From DASPXK01 sp035637315 (GTDB taxonomy: Bacteria > Chloroflexota > UBA6077 > JACCZL01): a stretch of 5,384 nt of DNA. A program made the position numbers and the translations under genes. Below, piece after piece: positions 1 through 5,017 of this stretch (its first letter is position 1; every line of letters starts with the position of its first letter). The stretch covers positions 1 to 5,384 of the forward strand of contig DASPXK010000195.1 in NCBI GenBank assembly GCA_035637315.1, written 5' to 3'. The notes beneath the pieces are model-generated. The model had not been told where the DNA came from. It saw only the letters and a program-made list of their open reading frames with translations, and did no database searches.

Positions 1-1107
1 GGCTCGAAGCACCCTCTTGTCCAATCCGAGTGGGAAGTCGAGGGGTTCACTCGGCGGGCACATTGGCTGGCCTGGCGCGCCAATGAAAGCGGCTACTCCG
101 TGCTGCACGTTCTCGATCTGCAGGCCAACGCCGAGGTCCCGCTCCCCGCCCTGCCGGCTGGCGTGATCAGCGTGATGCGCTGGGTGCCCGGCCGTGGCCG
201 CCGGTTGGCCTTTACTCTCAGCGGGTTCGACCAGAGCGCCGACATCTGGCTGGTGGACCTCGACGACCAGACGGGGCGTCCCCTCACCAGCAGCTCGCGT
301 GGCGAAGTCCCGCCTGACTCGTTTGTGTCACCGCGACTGGCGCGCTACCTGGCTGCCGACGGCCTGGAGATACCCGCTTTCCTGTACCTGCCCCCGGAGG
401 GGCCGCTCGAGGTCCGCCCGCCGGCCCTGTTCTTCGTCCATGGAGGCCCGGTGGACCAGGAAAGGCCGAGCTTCAACTCGATCTTTCAATACTTCGTCCA
501 GCGCGGCTACGCGGTCTTCGCGCCGAACGTGCGCGGCAGCGCGGGCTACGGAAGGCGCTACGCCCACCTGGATGACGGTCGGCGCCGTATGGACGCGGTG
601 GCCGACCTGGAGGCCGGCTGGCGCTGGCTGGCGGACGGTGGCCTGGTCGATCCGGACCGGGTCGCGATCATGGGCACCAGCTACGGTGGCTTCATGGTCC
701 TGGCCGCGCTGGTGACGCATCCCGAGCTGTGGGCGGCCGGCGTGGACATCGCCGGTATCACCGATCTCAGCACGCTGCGCGAGCGCACCGCCCCCAGCCT
801 GCGGGGCTTCTTCGACGCCGAGTTTGGCGTGGCAGACGAGGACCCCGATTTCCTGCGCTCGATCTCGCCACTCTATCAGGCCGAACGGATCAGGGCGCCG
901 CTACTGGTGATCCACGGCGCCAACGACCCGCGCGTCCCGATCAACCAGGCGGAGCAGCTAGTAGCCAGACTAAGGGGGCGCGGGGCGGCGGTGCAATACC
1001 TGCGCTTCGACAACGAGGGCCACGGCCTGGCCCGCCTGGAGAACCAGCTCGTCGCCTACCAGGCGATCGCCGACTTCCTCGACCGGACGCTGGACGTGAA
1101 TCCGTAG
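1..1107 (+). CDS. S9-family serine peptidase (prolyl oligopeptidase / acylaminoacyl-peptidase type), 5'-truncated by the window
   Basis: The frame is open from base 1 with no stop, so the gene begins upstream; 368 codons are visible. The first ~110 codons (YSVLHVLDL, ADIWLVDLDD) look like the last blades of the beta-propeller that gates the active site in this family. The alpha/beta-hydrolase domain starts near codon 115 (ADGLEIPAFLYLP). It has the oxyanion-hole motif HGGP (His at codon 147), the nucleophile motif GTSYGG (Ser at codon 227), the Asp in HGANDPRVP (codon 309) and the His in NEGHGL (codon 341), so the triad is complete. Family members release N-terminal residues or acyl-amino acids from short peptides, usually in the cytoplasm. 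The enzyme is probably active, but its substrate cannot be told. No U-rich terminator follows. The next gene is convergent, so this is the end of its own transcription unit. An internal ATG at 100 lies within propeller sequence and is not the true start. Confidence 0.93.
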   Translation, partial: GSKHPLVQSEWEVEGFTRRAHWLAWRANESGYSVLHVLDLQANAEVPLPALPAGVISVMRWVPGRGRRLAFTLSGFDQSADIWLVDLDDQTGRPLTSSSRGEVPPDSFVSPRLARYLAADGLEIPAFLYLPPEGPLEVRPPALFFVHGGPVDQERPSFNSIFQYFVQRGYAVFAPNVRGSAGYGRRYAHLDDGRRRMDAVADLEAGWRWLADGGLVDPDRVAIMGTSYGGFMVLAALVTHPELWAAGVDIAGITDLSTLRERTAPSLRGFFDAEFGVADEDPDFLRSISPLYQAERIRAPLLVIHGANDPRVPINQAEQLVARLRGRGAAVQYLRFDNEGHGLARLENQLVAYQAIADFLDRTLDVNP

Positions 1108-1133
1108 GGTGCGATTCTTGCGGAAGCAGCGAT

Positions 1134-1175
1134 CGCCGGCTCGGTCGCTGCCGGGCTGGGGACCGGGAGCCGGCG
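1134..1175 (+). other. Strong bulged hairpin downstream of the peptidase gene
   Basis: CGCCGGCTC (1134-1142) pairs perfectly with GAGCCGGCG (1167-1175). After a two-base GG bulge at 1165-1166, GGTC (1143-1146) pairs with GACC (1161-1164), leaving a 14-base loop. It begins 27 bases after the peptidase stop codon, where a 3'-end stabiliser or terminator would sit, but no T-run follows, so an intrinsic terminator is not supported. An alternative stem, GCAGCGA (1126-1132) with TCGCTGC (1145-1151), would compete with it. Its function is unknown. Confidence 0.5.
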
Positions 1176-1209
1176 GAGCGAGGTCAGACGTTAGCGGGAA
1201 CGGGTTCAA

Positions 1210-1233
1210 AGGAGGGTTCTCATGAGCGAGTGA
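1210..1233 (+). other. Shine-Dalgarno followed by a three-codon ORF
   Basis: AAAGGAGGG (1208-1216) is one of the best ribosome-binding sites in the window. It lies 5 bases before ATG at 1222, yet the frame reads only Met-Ser-Glu and stops at TGA (1231-1233). If the TGA is ignored, the frame stays open to TAG at 1336-1338 and reads a basic stretch (DKLAARGHRKVGVKRRRP). It could be a broken small gene, a minimal leader ORF, or chance. I do not call a product. Confidence 0.25.
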
Positions 1234-1439
1234 GCAGCGTCGGACAAACTGGCCGCAAGGGGCCATAGAAAGGTGGGCGTCAAACGGCGGCGGCCGGGGT
1301 TGATCGGGGGCTGGCCGAGCTGGCGGCCGCGGCGCTAGCGAAGCTGGCGCGAGCGTGTCTCCGGCTTTGACGGTGACGATGGGGCCAGGGCCGTGAACGC
1401 ACACAAGGCCGCCCAGACGAGCCCAGCAGCTCCGGACGC

Positions 1440-1472
1440 TCGAGACTCGAAACGAGAACTCGAAACTCGCTA
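1440..1472. repeat. Short degenerate heptamer array, GAGTTTC type
   Basis: Read on the minus strand, the anti-sigma stop codon TAG runs straight into CGAGTTTCGAGTTCTCG followed by TTTCGAGTCTCGAG. These are approximate repeats of a GAGTTTC heptamer. The words CGAG and CTCG alternate, so short hairpins such as CGAG-TT-CTCG can form. No T-tract follows, so terminator function is not supported. It belongs to the same class of intergenic heptamer arrays as those near 3175 and 3711, but with a different unit. Confidence 0.7.
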
Positions 1473-2423
1473 CAGCGGCGACGCGTCAGGGTAGGTCTTC
1501 CACCTGCCGTCGTCGGAGAGGACGTACAGCAGACCGTGCGGGCTCCAGACGATCAGCCCCTGCTCGAAGGCCTGGATGGCTCCGCCGGAGTCCCGCGCCT
1601 CGTAGACAGCCCAGCCCAGGCGAGACTGCACCTCTGGACGCGTCCGCCACAAGTTGCCAAAGCCACCCTCCGGCGCCAGCGCGCCAGGCGGCGGGGTGGC
1701 ATTGATGGCCACGGGGTCCCCAGCCCGCCACGTATCCGGGTAGGCTGCCCAGGCGCTGCCAACCCGGTTGAGCACGTATATCTCGTGGCTGTCCCCGCGC
1801 CAGAGCGCCAGTCCGCCCTGGAACGACTGCTCGACCAGGGTCACCGTCTTGCTACCCTCCGCCGGCGCGCCGAGCTGGCCCTGCAGCGCCTGGCTGCCCT
1901 GATACAGCCGGGCGATCGAAGCCGGCATGCCGGCCGTGCGCTGCTGGTTTGTCAACCGCGCGCCCAGGCCGGACGAATCATCCCGAGCGACCGGCACGAT
2001 CGCTGGCGTGGTGACGGCGACCGGCGGGGCGGCCGGCTGTGCGACCTGGAGCTGAGGCGCGACGGTGGGAGCCTTGGCTGGTGCTCCGCCCGCGCCGGGG
2101 CGCAGAACCACCAGCACCGTTAGTGCGAGGGCCGCGGCGGCGAAGGCCGGCGCGGCAGCTCGAGTCAGGCCCGCCAGTCCACCAGCGTTCAACCCCGTCG
2201 CCTCGCGCTCGGCGAGCCGCCGCCTCAGCTCCACCCCCATCCGCGGGGGAACCGGCTGGTAGGCCATCGAGCGGATCATCTGGGCCAGGTCGAGGTAGCC
2301 GCGAAAGGCGCCCGTGCACTCTGGGCAGGCCCTCAGGTGCTGTTCCACTTGCCACCGCTGCTCGGGGCTCAGCTCGCCATCACGGTAGGAGGACAGGAGG
2401 TGGCGATCACATCGGCTGGTCAC
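1470..2423 (-). CDS. Membrane-anchored zinc-finger (zf-HC2) anti-sigma factor with duplicated extracytoplasmic repeat domain
   Basis: The protein has 317 residues when started at the GTG at 2423. That start overlaps the sigma factor stop as GTGA, has GGAGGAGG 9 bases upstream, and begins directly at the conserved domain. A start at 2573 would add 50 arginine-rich residues overlapping the sigma gene. Residues 1-45 are a cytoplasmic ZAS/zf-HC2 domain: Cys5, then His29-x3-Cys33-x2-Cys36. In this family it binds zinc and sequesters the partner sigma factor. One membrane helix lies at about 86-108 (AAAPAFAAAALALTVLVVL), followed by a Pro/Ala/Val linker to about 147. The outer part carries two related units, about 184-230 and 269-313, sharing L-G, F-x-x-G-L-x-x-W (Trp208, Trp293), Y-V-L, and W-x-x-Y-P-D. 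They resemble LGFP-like repeats, which are often wall-associated; the ligand is inferred only. The linker between them holds GGFGNLWRTRPEV. It is co-transcribed with the sigma gene. Confidence 0.9.
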   Translation of the reverse strand: MTSRCDRHLLSSYRDGELSPEQRWQVEQHLRACPECTGAFRGYLDLAQMIRSMAYQPVPPRMGVELRRRLAEREATGLNAGGLAGLTRAAAPAFAAAALALTVLVVLRPGAGGAPAKAPTVAPQLQVAQPAAPPVAVTTPAIVPVARDDSSGLGARLTNQQRTAGMPASIARLYQGSQALQGQLGAPAEGSKTVTLVEQSFQGGLALWRGDSHEIYVLNRVGSAWAAYPDTWRAGDPVAINATPPPGALAPEGGFGNLWRTRPEVQSRLGWAVYEARDSGGAIQAFEQGLIVWSPHGLLYVLSDDGRWKTYPDASPL

Positions 2424-2989
2424 AGCGGATCGCCTCCTCCCAGCCGGCGATATACCTGCCGAAACTCCTCGCGGGCGCGGAAGAGGAGTGACTTTACGGC
2501 CGAGCGCGAGCTGCCGATTACCTCCCCGATCTCCTCGCACGACATGCCCTGGTACTCGCGCAGCACGAGGCACAGTCGATACTTGGGCGGCAGCTCCTGG
2601 AGGACGCGGTGCACCATCTCGCGTGATTCGTGGCTAAGGGCGTCGCGCTCCGGGTTGTCACGCGCGACCTGCTTGGGATGAAACAGCGAGATGAAGCTGT
2701 CCCACGACTCCCACCGGATCAGCCTGCGACGCCGAAGCTGGTCCATACACAGATTGGTGGCGATTCGGTACAGCCATGGACCGACCTTCAACTCGCCGTC
2801 GATCTTGGGCAGGCCAGCGTAGGCCCGCAGGAACGTTTCCTGGGTCAGGTCGTGAGCCTCCTCGGCGTTGCCGACGAGGCGGTAGATGCAGTTGTAGATC
2901 CGTTCCTGGTAGCTCTCGAAGATCTCGTCGAAGCAGAGCGCTTCGCGAGGCTCTACCCGTTGGGCGACCATTAGCTCCCCAGCGGTCAT
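2420..2989 (-). CDS. ECF-family RNA polymerase sigma factor (sigma-70 family, group 4)
   Basis: This 189-residue protein has the usual two-domain ECF length. Region 2 spans about residues 20-90: FDEIFESYQERIYNCIYRLV, then AHDLTQETFLRAY for core binding and -10 melting, and WLYRIATNLCMDQLRRRR as the 2.4 helix. A variable linker covers about 91-122. Region 4 (about 124-180) has ELPPKYRLCLVLREYQGMS and the helix-turn-helix SCEEIGEVIGSSRSAVKSLL that reads the -35 element. It directs RNA polymerase to a small regulon when released by its anti-sigma partner. The ATG at 2989 is chosen because GGAGGTGAGG ends one base before it; Met7 is a weaker alternative start. Its stop overlaps the anti-sigma GTG start, so the two are translationally coupled, which helps keep them near equal amounts. 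Upstream promoter-like words suggest possible autoregulation. The regulon is not visible here. Confidence 0.96.
   Translation of the reverse strand: MTAGELMVAQRVEPREALCFDEIFESYQERIYNCIYRLVGNAEEAHDLTQETFLRAYAGLPKIDGELKVGPWLYRIATNLCMDQLRRRRLIRWESWDSFISLFHPKQVARDNPERDALSHESREMVHRVLQELPPKYRLCLVLREYQGMSCEEIGEVIGSSRSAVKSLLFRAREEFRQVYRRLGGGDPL
2433..2440 (-). promoter_or_regulatory. Ribosome-binding site deciding the anti-sigma start
   Basis: The minus strand reads GGAGGAGG inside the last codons of the sigma gene, 9 bases before the GTG at 2423. It supports that start, rather than an upstream in-frame ATG, and coupling through the GTGA overlap. Confidence 0.75.
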
Positions 2990-2990
2990 C

Positions 2991-3000
2991 CCTCACCTCC
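2991..3000 (-). promoter_or_regulatory. Strong ribosome-binding site of the ECF sigma gene
   Basis: The minus strand reads GGAGGTGAGG, an almost complete anti-16S match. Its GGAGG core lies 6 bases from the ATG at 2989. It fixes the sigma start over the internal Met7. Confidence 0.8.
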
Positions 3001-3009
3001 GAGCGCTCG

Positions 3010-3043
3010 ATTATGTAGAACGAGCTATCGGGGAGGTGGTTGC
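3010..3043 (-). promoter_or_regulatory. Candidate promoter of the sigma/anti-sigma operon (housekeeping -10 overlapping an ECF-like pair)
   Basis: On the minus strand CATAAT (3015-3010) matches the TATAAT -10 at five of six positions and lies about 20 bases before the sigma start codon, but no TTGACA-like -35 is found at 16-18 bases. In the same place GCAACC (3043-3038) and CGTT (3022-3019) are separated by 15 bases. This arrangement resembles ECF promoters, which have an AAC-containing -35 and a CGT-containing -10. It would fit autoregulation, which is common for ECF operons. Both readings rest on short words only. Confidence 0.35.
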
Positions 3044-3100
3044 AGTCGGTGCCCCGCCTGCGGGCGGGCCTCACCGTCCCCCGACGGCGACGGCCCAGAC

Positions 3101-3106
3101 ATTCTA
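3101..3106 (-). promoter_or_regulatory. Possible distal -10 element for the sigma operon
   Basis: The minus strand reads TAGAAT, five of six matches to a housekeeping -10, about 110 bases upstream of the sigma start. No convincing -35 is present at standard spacing. A 6-bp stem (3053-3058 with 3063-3068, loop TGCG) would lie in the resulting leader. Confidence 0.2.
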
Positions 3107-3174
3107 CCCCAGCCCTCGCCCACAAGGGAGCCGCAGCCAGCGAGGAAAAACGAAACGGGATGCGATCGTAACCT

Positions 3175-3206
3175 GAGTAGCGAGTAACCAGTAGCGAGTA
3201 GCGAGC
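3175..3206. repeat. Short degenerate heptamer array, GAGTAGC type
   Basis: The plus strand reads GAGTAGC GAGTAACCA GTAGC GAGTAGC GAGC: two exact heptamers plus degenerate ones. It sits just upstream of the putative fabZ -10. A 64-codon minus-strand frame over it (residues SLLATGYSLL) is only the translated repeat. It is the same class as the arrays at 1440 and 3711, with a different unit. Confidence 0.75.
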
Positions 3207-3218
3207 GGCGACTCGGCA

Positions 3219-3229
3219 TGTGCTACGGT
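3219..3229 (+). promoter_or_regulatory. Possible extended -10 promoter of fabZ
   Basis: TG-C-TACGGT gives an extended -10 (TGnTAnnnT), with the -10 hexamer at 3224-3229. Transcription would begin near 3236, leaving a leader of about 35 bases. The position where a -35 would fall (about 3201-3206) is inside the GAGTAGC array and does not resemble TTGACA. Weak evidence. Confidence 0.3.
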
Positions 3230-3270
3230 ACCCGATGCGTTCGCCAGTTATTGCCTAAGGGGGGTGGCCG

Positions 3271-3705
3271 ATGCTCTCCGCCCAGGACATTCAGCGCATC
3301 ATCCCGCACCGCTATCCGTTCCTGCTGGTGGATCGCGTGCTCGAGATGGAGGAGGGCCACCGCATCGTCGCCGAAAAGCACGTGACCATGAACGAGTGGT
3401 TCTTCCAGGGCCACTTCCCGAACTACCCGATCATGCCGGGCGTGCTGATCGTCGAAGCGCTTGCCCAGGCCGGAGCGGTGGCCCTGCTATCGGATTCGAG
3501 CACCCAGGGCCAGATCCCCCTGTTCGCTGGCATCAACGGCTGCCGATTTCGGGCCCAGGTCGGGCCGGGCGACGTGCTGCGGCTGGAGGTGGAGTTCGTC
3601 TCGCGCCGGGGGCCGATCGGCAAGGGCCGCGCCCGGGCACTGGTCGGCGACAAGCTGGCGGCCGAGGCCGAGCTGATGTTCGCGCTGGTCCCAGCGCCCG
3701 GGTAG
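3271..3705 (+). CDS. fabZ: 3-hydroxyacyl-[acyl-carrier-protein] dehydratase FabZ
   Basis: The protein has 144 residues, a typical FabZ length. FabZ removes water from (3R)-3-hydroxyacyl-ACP to give trans-2-enoyl-ACP in cytoplasmic type II fatty-acid synthesis, acting as a hot-dog-fold dimer or hexamer. Diagnostic sequence includes IQRIIPHRYPFLLVDRV at residues 7-23 and GHFPNYPIMPGVLIVEALAQ at 47-66. The catalytic pair is His48 and Glu62, where Glu rather than Asp plus the spacing favours FabZ over FabA. The C-terminal strands (GDVLRLEVEFV, KGRARALV) are normal. AAGGGGGG at 3257-3264, 6 bases before the ATG, supports the start. In diderms fabZ often sits with lpx genes; none is seen here, and the next genes on the strand are glycosyltransferases. 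A repeat array starts 5 bases after the stop. Function is confident; co-transcription with the GT9 gene is uncertain because of the repeat-rich 139-base gap. Confidence 0.97.
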   Translation: MLSAQDIQRIIPHRYPFLLVDRVLEMEEGHRIVAEKHVTMNEWFFQGHFPNYPIMPGVLIVEALAQAGAVALLSDSSTQGQIPLFAGINGCRFRAQVGPGDVLRLEVEFVSRRGPIGKGRARALVGDKLAAEAELMFALVPAPG

Positions 3706-3710
3706 GCATC

Positions 3711-3754
3711 GGGAGATACGAGATGGGAGTTAGGAGCTGGGGCTTGGGAGCTGG
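3711..3754 (+). repeat. Heptamer array, GGGAGAT type, forward copy
   Basis: It starts 5 bases after the fabZ stop, with units such as GGGAGAT, ACGAGAT, GGGAGTTA, GGAGCT and GGGAGCT. Its first 31 bases (3711-3741) match the reverse complement of 3877-3907 at 28 of 31 positions, so this is one arm of an inverted pair that could form a long hairpin in the fabZ-GT9 transcript. Confidence 0.8.
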
Positions 3755-3776
3755 CCAATCGCCGTAGCCCCGGATA

Positions 3777-3789
3777 GGACAGATGTTCG
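3777..3789. promoter_or_regulatory. SOS-box-like word
   Basis: GGACAGATGTTCG differs by one base from the dyad GAAC-N4-GTTC recognised by LexA in many Gram-positive bacteria. It lies between the two inverted heptamer arrays. There is no DNA-repair gene next to it, so it may be chance or part of a dispersed element. Confidence 0.15.
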
Positions 3790-3848
3790 CTCGCGCGTTC
3801 GGCTCGTTTTTCTGCGAGTCGTCGGGGCGGCGCTGGCGCGCCTGGTGA
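3783..3848 (+). CDS. Possible 21-codon leader ORF upstream of the GT9 gene
   Basis: ATG at 3783 reads 21 codons (MFARAFGSFFCESSGRRWRA, then W) to a TGA at 3846-3848, which overlaps the only usable GT9 start (GTG at 3845) as GTGA. AGGA lies 3 bases before the ATG, rather close. The GTG itself has no Shine-Dalgarno, so coupling from this ORF could explain how the GT9 gene is translated. No family is recognised, and it may be chance. Confidence 0.2.
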   Translation: MFARAFGSFFCESSGRRWRAW

Positions 3849-5017
3849 ACCCATCCCCAACTCTCACCTCCCATCTCCCAGCTCCTAAGTCCCATCTCCC
3901 ATCTCCCAACCGGATCCTACTGATCCGGCCGGACCATCTGGGTGATGTCCTGCTGGCCGCCCCGGTTGGCCTGGTCCTGCGAGCGGGCCTGCCGTCGGCC
4001 CGCATCGACTGGCTGGTCGGGCCCTGGGCGACTGAGGTGGTCCGCCGCGCTTCCCACGCGGATGCCATCATGACGTGCGATTTCCCTGGCTTTACACGGC
4101 GACCGAAGCGTTCGGCGTGGGAGCCCTACGTCGAGCTCGCTCGTGAGGCGGGCCGGCTTCGGCGGGCACGTTATGACGCGGCGCTCGTGCTGCGCCCGGA
4201 CCACTGGTGGGGCGCCGTACTAGCCGCCGCCGCCTGCATCCCGCACCGGATCGGCTTCGGCGTGCCCGAGTGTCGCCCGTTCCTCACGCACCAGCTGCCG
4301 TTCGCGGGGGGCGAGCACAGCGTCGAGCTGGGCCTCAGCTTAGCCCGACTGGCAGCGGAAGTGCTCGCGCCGGGCACATCGGTCGGGACCGCGGAGCCGG
4401 CTTTTGGCGTCGAGGCCGACGAGCGAAGGTGGGTGGCCGGGCTACTCGACGAGGCAGGGCTCGCCGCTCGCTCCCCGCTCGTGGCGATTCACCCGGGCTC
4501 AGGCGCGCTCCTCAAGAATTGGGCCACGAGCCGCTGGAGCGAGGTCGGCGAGGCGATCCAGCAGCGCACCGGTGGGGGGGTCGTGCTGACGGGCAGCCGC
4601 GAGGAAGCGGCGCTGCTTCGGGAAGCAGCAGCCAGGCTCGATTCACCTTTGGTGCTCAACGGCCGAACCAGCCTCGGGCAACTCGCCGCGCTGTTCGAAC
4701 GCTGTGACCTCGTCGTCGGCGGCGACAGCGGGCCGCTTCACCTGGCCGCCGCCGTGGGCACGCCCACGGTTCGAGTCTACGGCCCGACCGACCCGGCTGT
4801 GTTCGGCCCACGCGGACCCGCCCGCCACCGAGTCGTTCAGGTCGGACTGGCCTGCCAGCCGTGCGGCAACATCGTCGCTCCTCCCTGCGGCGCCATCTCC
4901 GGGCCGGCCTGCCTGCGCGAGGTGTCCGTCGAGTCCGTTCTGGCCGAAGCCATGCAGGCGCTTCGCCCTCACCCCCGGGCCCCCTCTCCCAAATTTGGGA
5001 GAGGGGGTTGGGGGTGA
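3845..5017 (+). CDS. Glycosyltransferase family 9 (heptosyltransferase-like)
   Basis: The ORF has 390 codons. The conserved core runs from about Arg23 to Leu373: RILLIRPDHLGDVLLAAP (23-40) opens the N-terminal Rossmann domain, HPGSG with KNWATSRW (from His216) opens the C-terminal nucleotide-sugar-binding domain, and GDSGPLHLAAAVGTP has Asp294 and His299. Cys337, Cys340, Cys348 and Cys356 form the cysteine-rich tail common in this family. GT9 enzymes transfer heptose or similar sugars from an ADP-activated donor onto lipopolysaccharide or other surface glycans at the inner face of the membrane. If the host is a monoderm, a non-LPS acceptor is likely. The GTG at 3845 is the only ATG/GTG/TTG before the core in this frame and has no good Shine-Dalgarno. 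Residues 3-22 come from a heptamer array and 374-390 from a REP-like palindrome, so both tails look acquired. A GT4 gene follows after 17 bases, probably in the same operon. Confidence 0.92.
   Translation: MNPSPTLTSHLPAPKSHLPSPNRILLIRPDHLGDVLLAAPVGLVLRAGLPSARIDWLVGPWATEVVRRASHADAIMTCDFPGFTRRPKRSAWEPYVELAREAGRLRRARYDAALVLRPDHWWGAVLAAAACIPHRIGFGVPECRPFLTHQLPFAGGEHSVELGLSLARLAAEVLAPGTSVGTAEPAFGVEADERRWVAGLLDEAGLAARSPLVAIHPGSGALLKNWATSRWSEVGEAIQQRTGGGVVLTGSREEAALLREAAARLDSPLVLNGRTSLGQLAALFERCDLVVGGDSGPLHLAAAVGTPTVRVYGPTDPAVFGPRGPARHRVVQVGLACQPCGNIVAPPCGAISGPACLREVSVESVLAEAMQALRPHPRAPSPKFGRGGWG
3851..3909 (-). repeat. Heptamer array, GGGAGAT type, inverted copy overlapping the GT9 5' end
   Basis: On the minus strand it reads GGGAGAT GGGAGAT GGGACTTA GGAGCT GGGAGAT GGGAGGT and continues degenerately. 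It is the inverted partner of 3711-3754. On the plus strand it encodes GT9 residues 3-22, rich in Pro, Ser, Leu and His (LTSHLPAPKSHLPSP), before the conserved core begins at Arg23. Confidence 0.85.

Larger units (their letters stand above)
1108..1469. other. Convergent intergenic region without a convincing gene
   Basis: This gap of about 360 bases separates the peptidase and anti-sigma genes, which point at each other. ORFs crossing it on either strand are extensions of shadow frames from the peptidase gene and show no family resemblance. It contains a strong bulged hairpin (1134-1175), a competing 7-bp stem (1126-1132 with 1145-1151), a small stem TGGCC/GGCCA around 1250-1266, a good Shine-Dalgarno with a three-codon ORF (1210-1233), and a heptamer array against the anti-sigma stop codon. 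No T-tract typical of an intrinsic terminator was found on either strand. Confidence 0.6.

Noticed and set aside
1115..1300. T-box leader or SRP RNA
   Set aside because: The words CGGAAGCAGC, GAGTGAG and AAAGGTGGGCG recall these RNAs, but the T-box core GGGTGGNACC is absent, no synthetase or amino-acid gene follows, and the SRP tetraloop core is not present.
970..1404. 144-codon minus-strand ORF
   Set aside because: About a third is antisense to the peptidase's catalytic-domain end, the rest is Pro/Arg-rich with no recognisable family, as expected for a shadow frame in GC-rich DNA.
2424..2573. 50-residue N-terminal extension of the anti-sigma factor
   Set aside because: It is antisense-free but out-of-frame sigma-gene sequence, rich in Arg/Pro/Gly. 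The GTG at 2423 has a ribosome-binding site and begins at the zinc domain.
3025..3219. 64-codon minus-strand ORF
   Set aside because: Its N-terminal part is the translated GAGTAGC array, and the remainder is promoter-region sequence without family resemblance.
3783..3850. Rho-independent terminator of fabZ using TTTTT at 3807-3811
   Set aside because: No stable GC stem ends directly before the T-run.
1440..3909. CRISPR array
   Set aside because: The repeat units are about seven bases, degenerate and without spacers of regular length; no cas gene is present.
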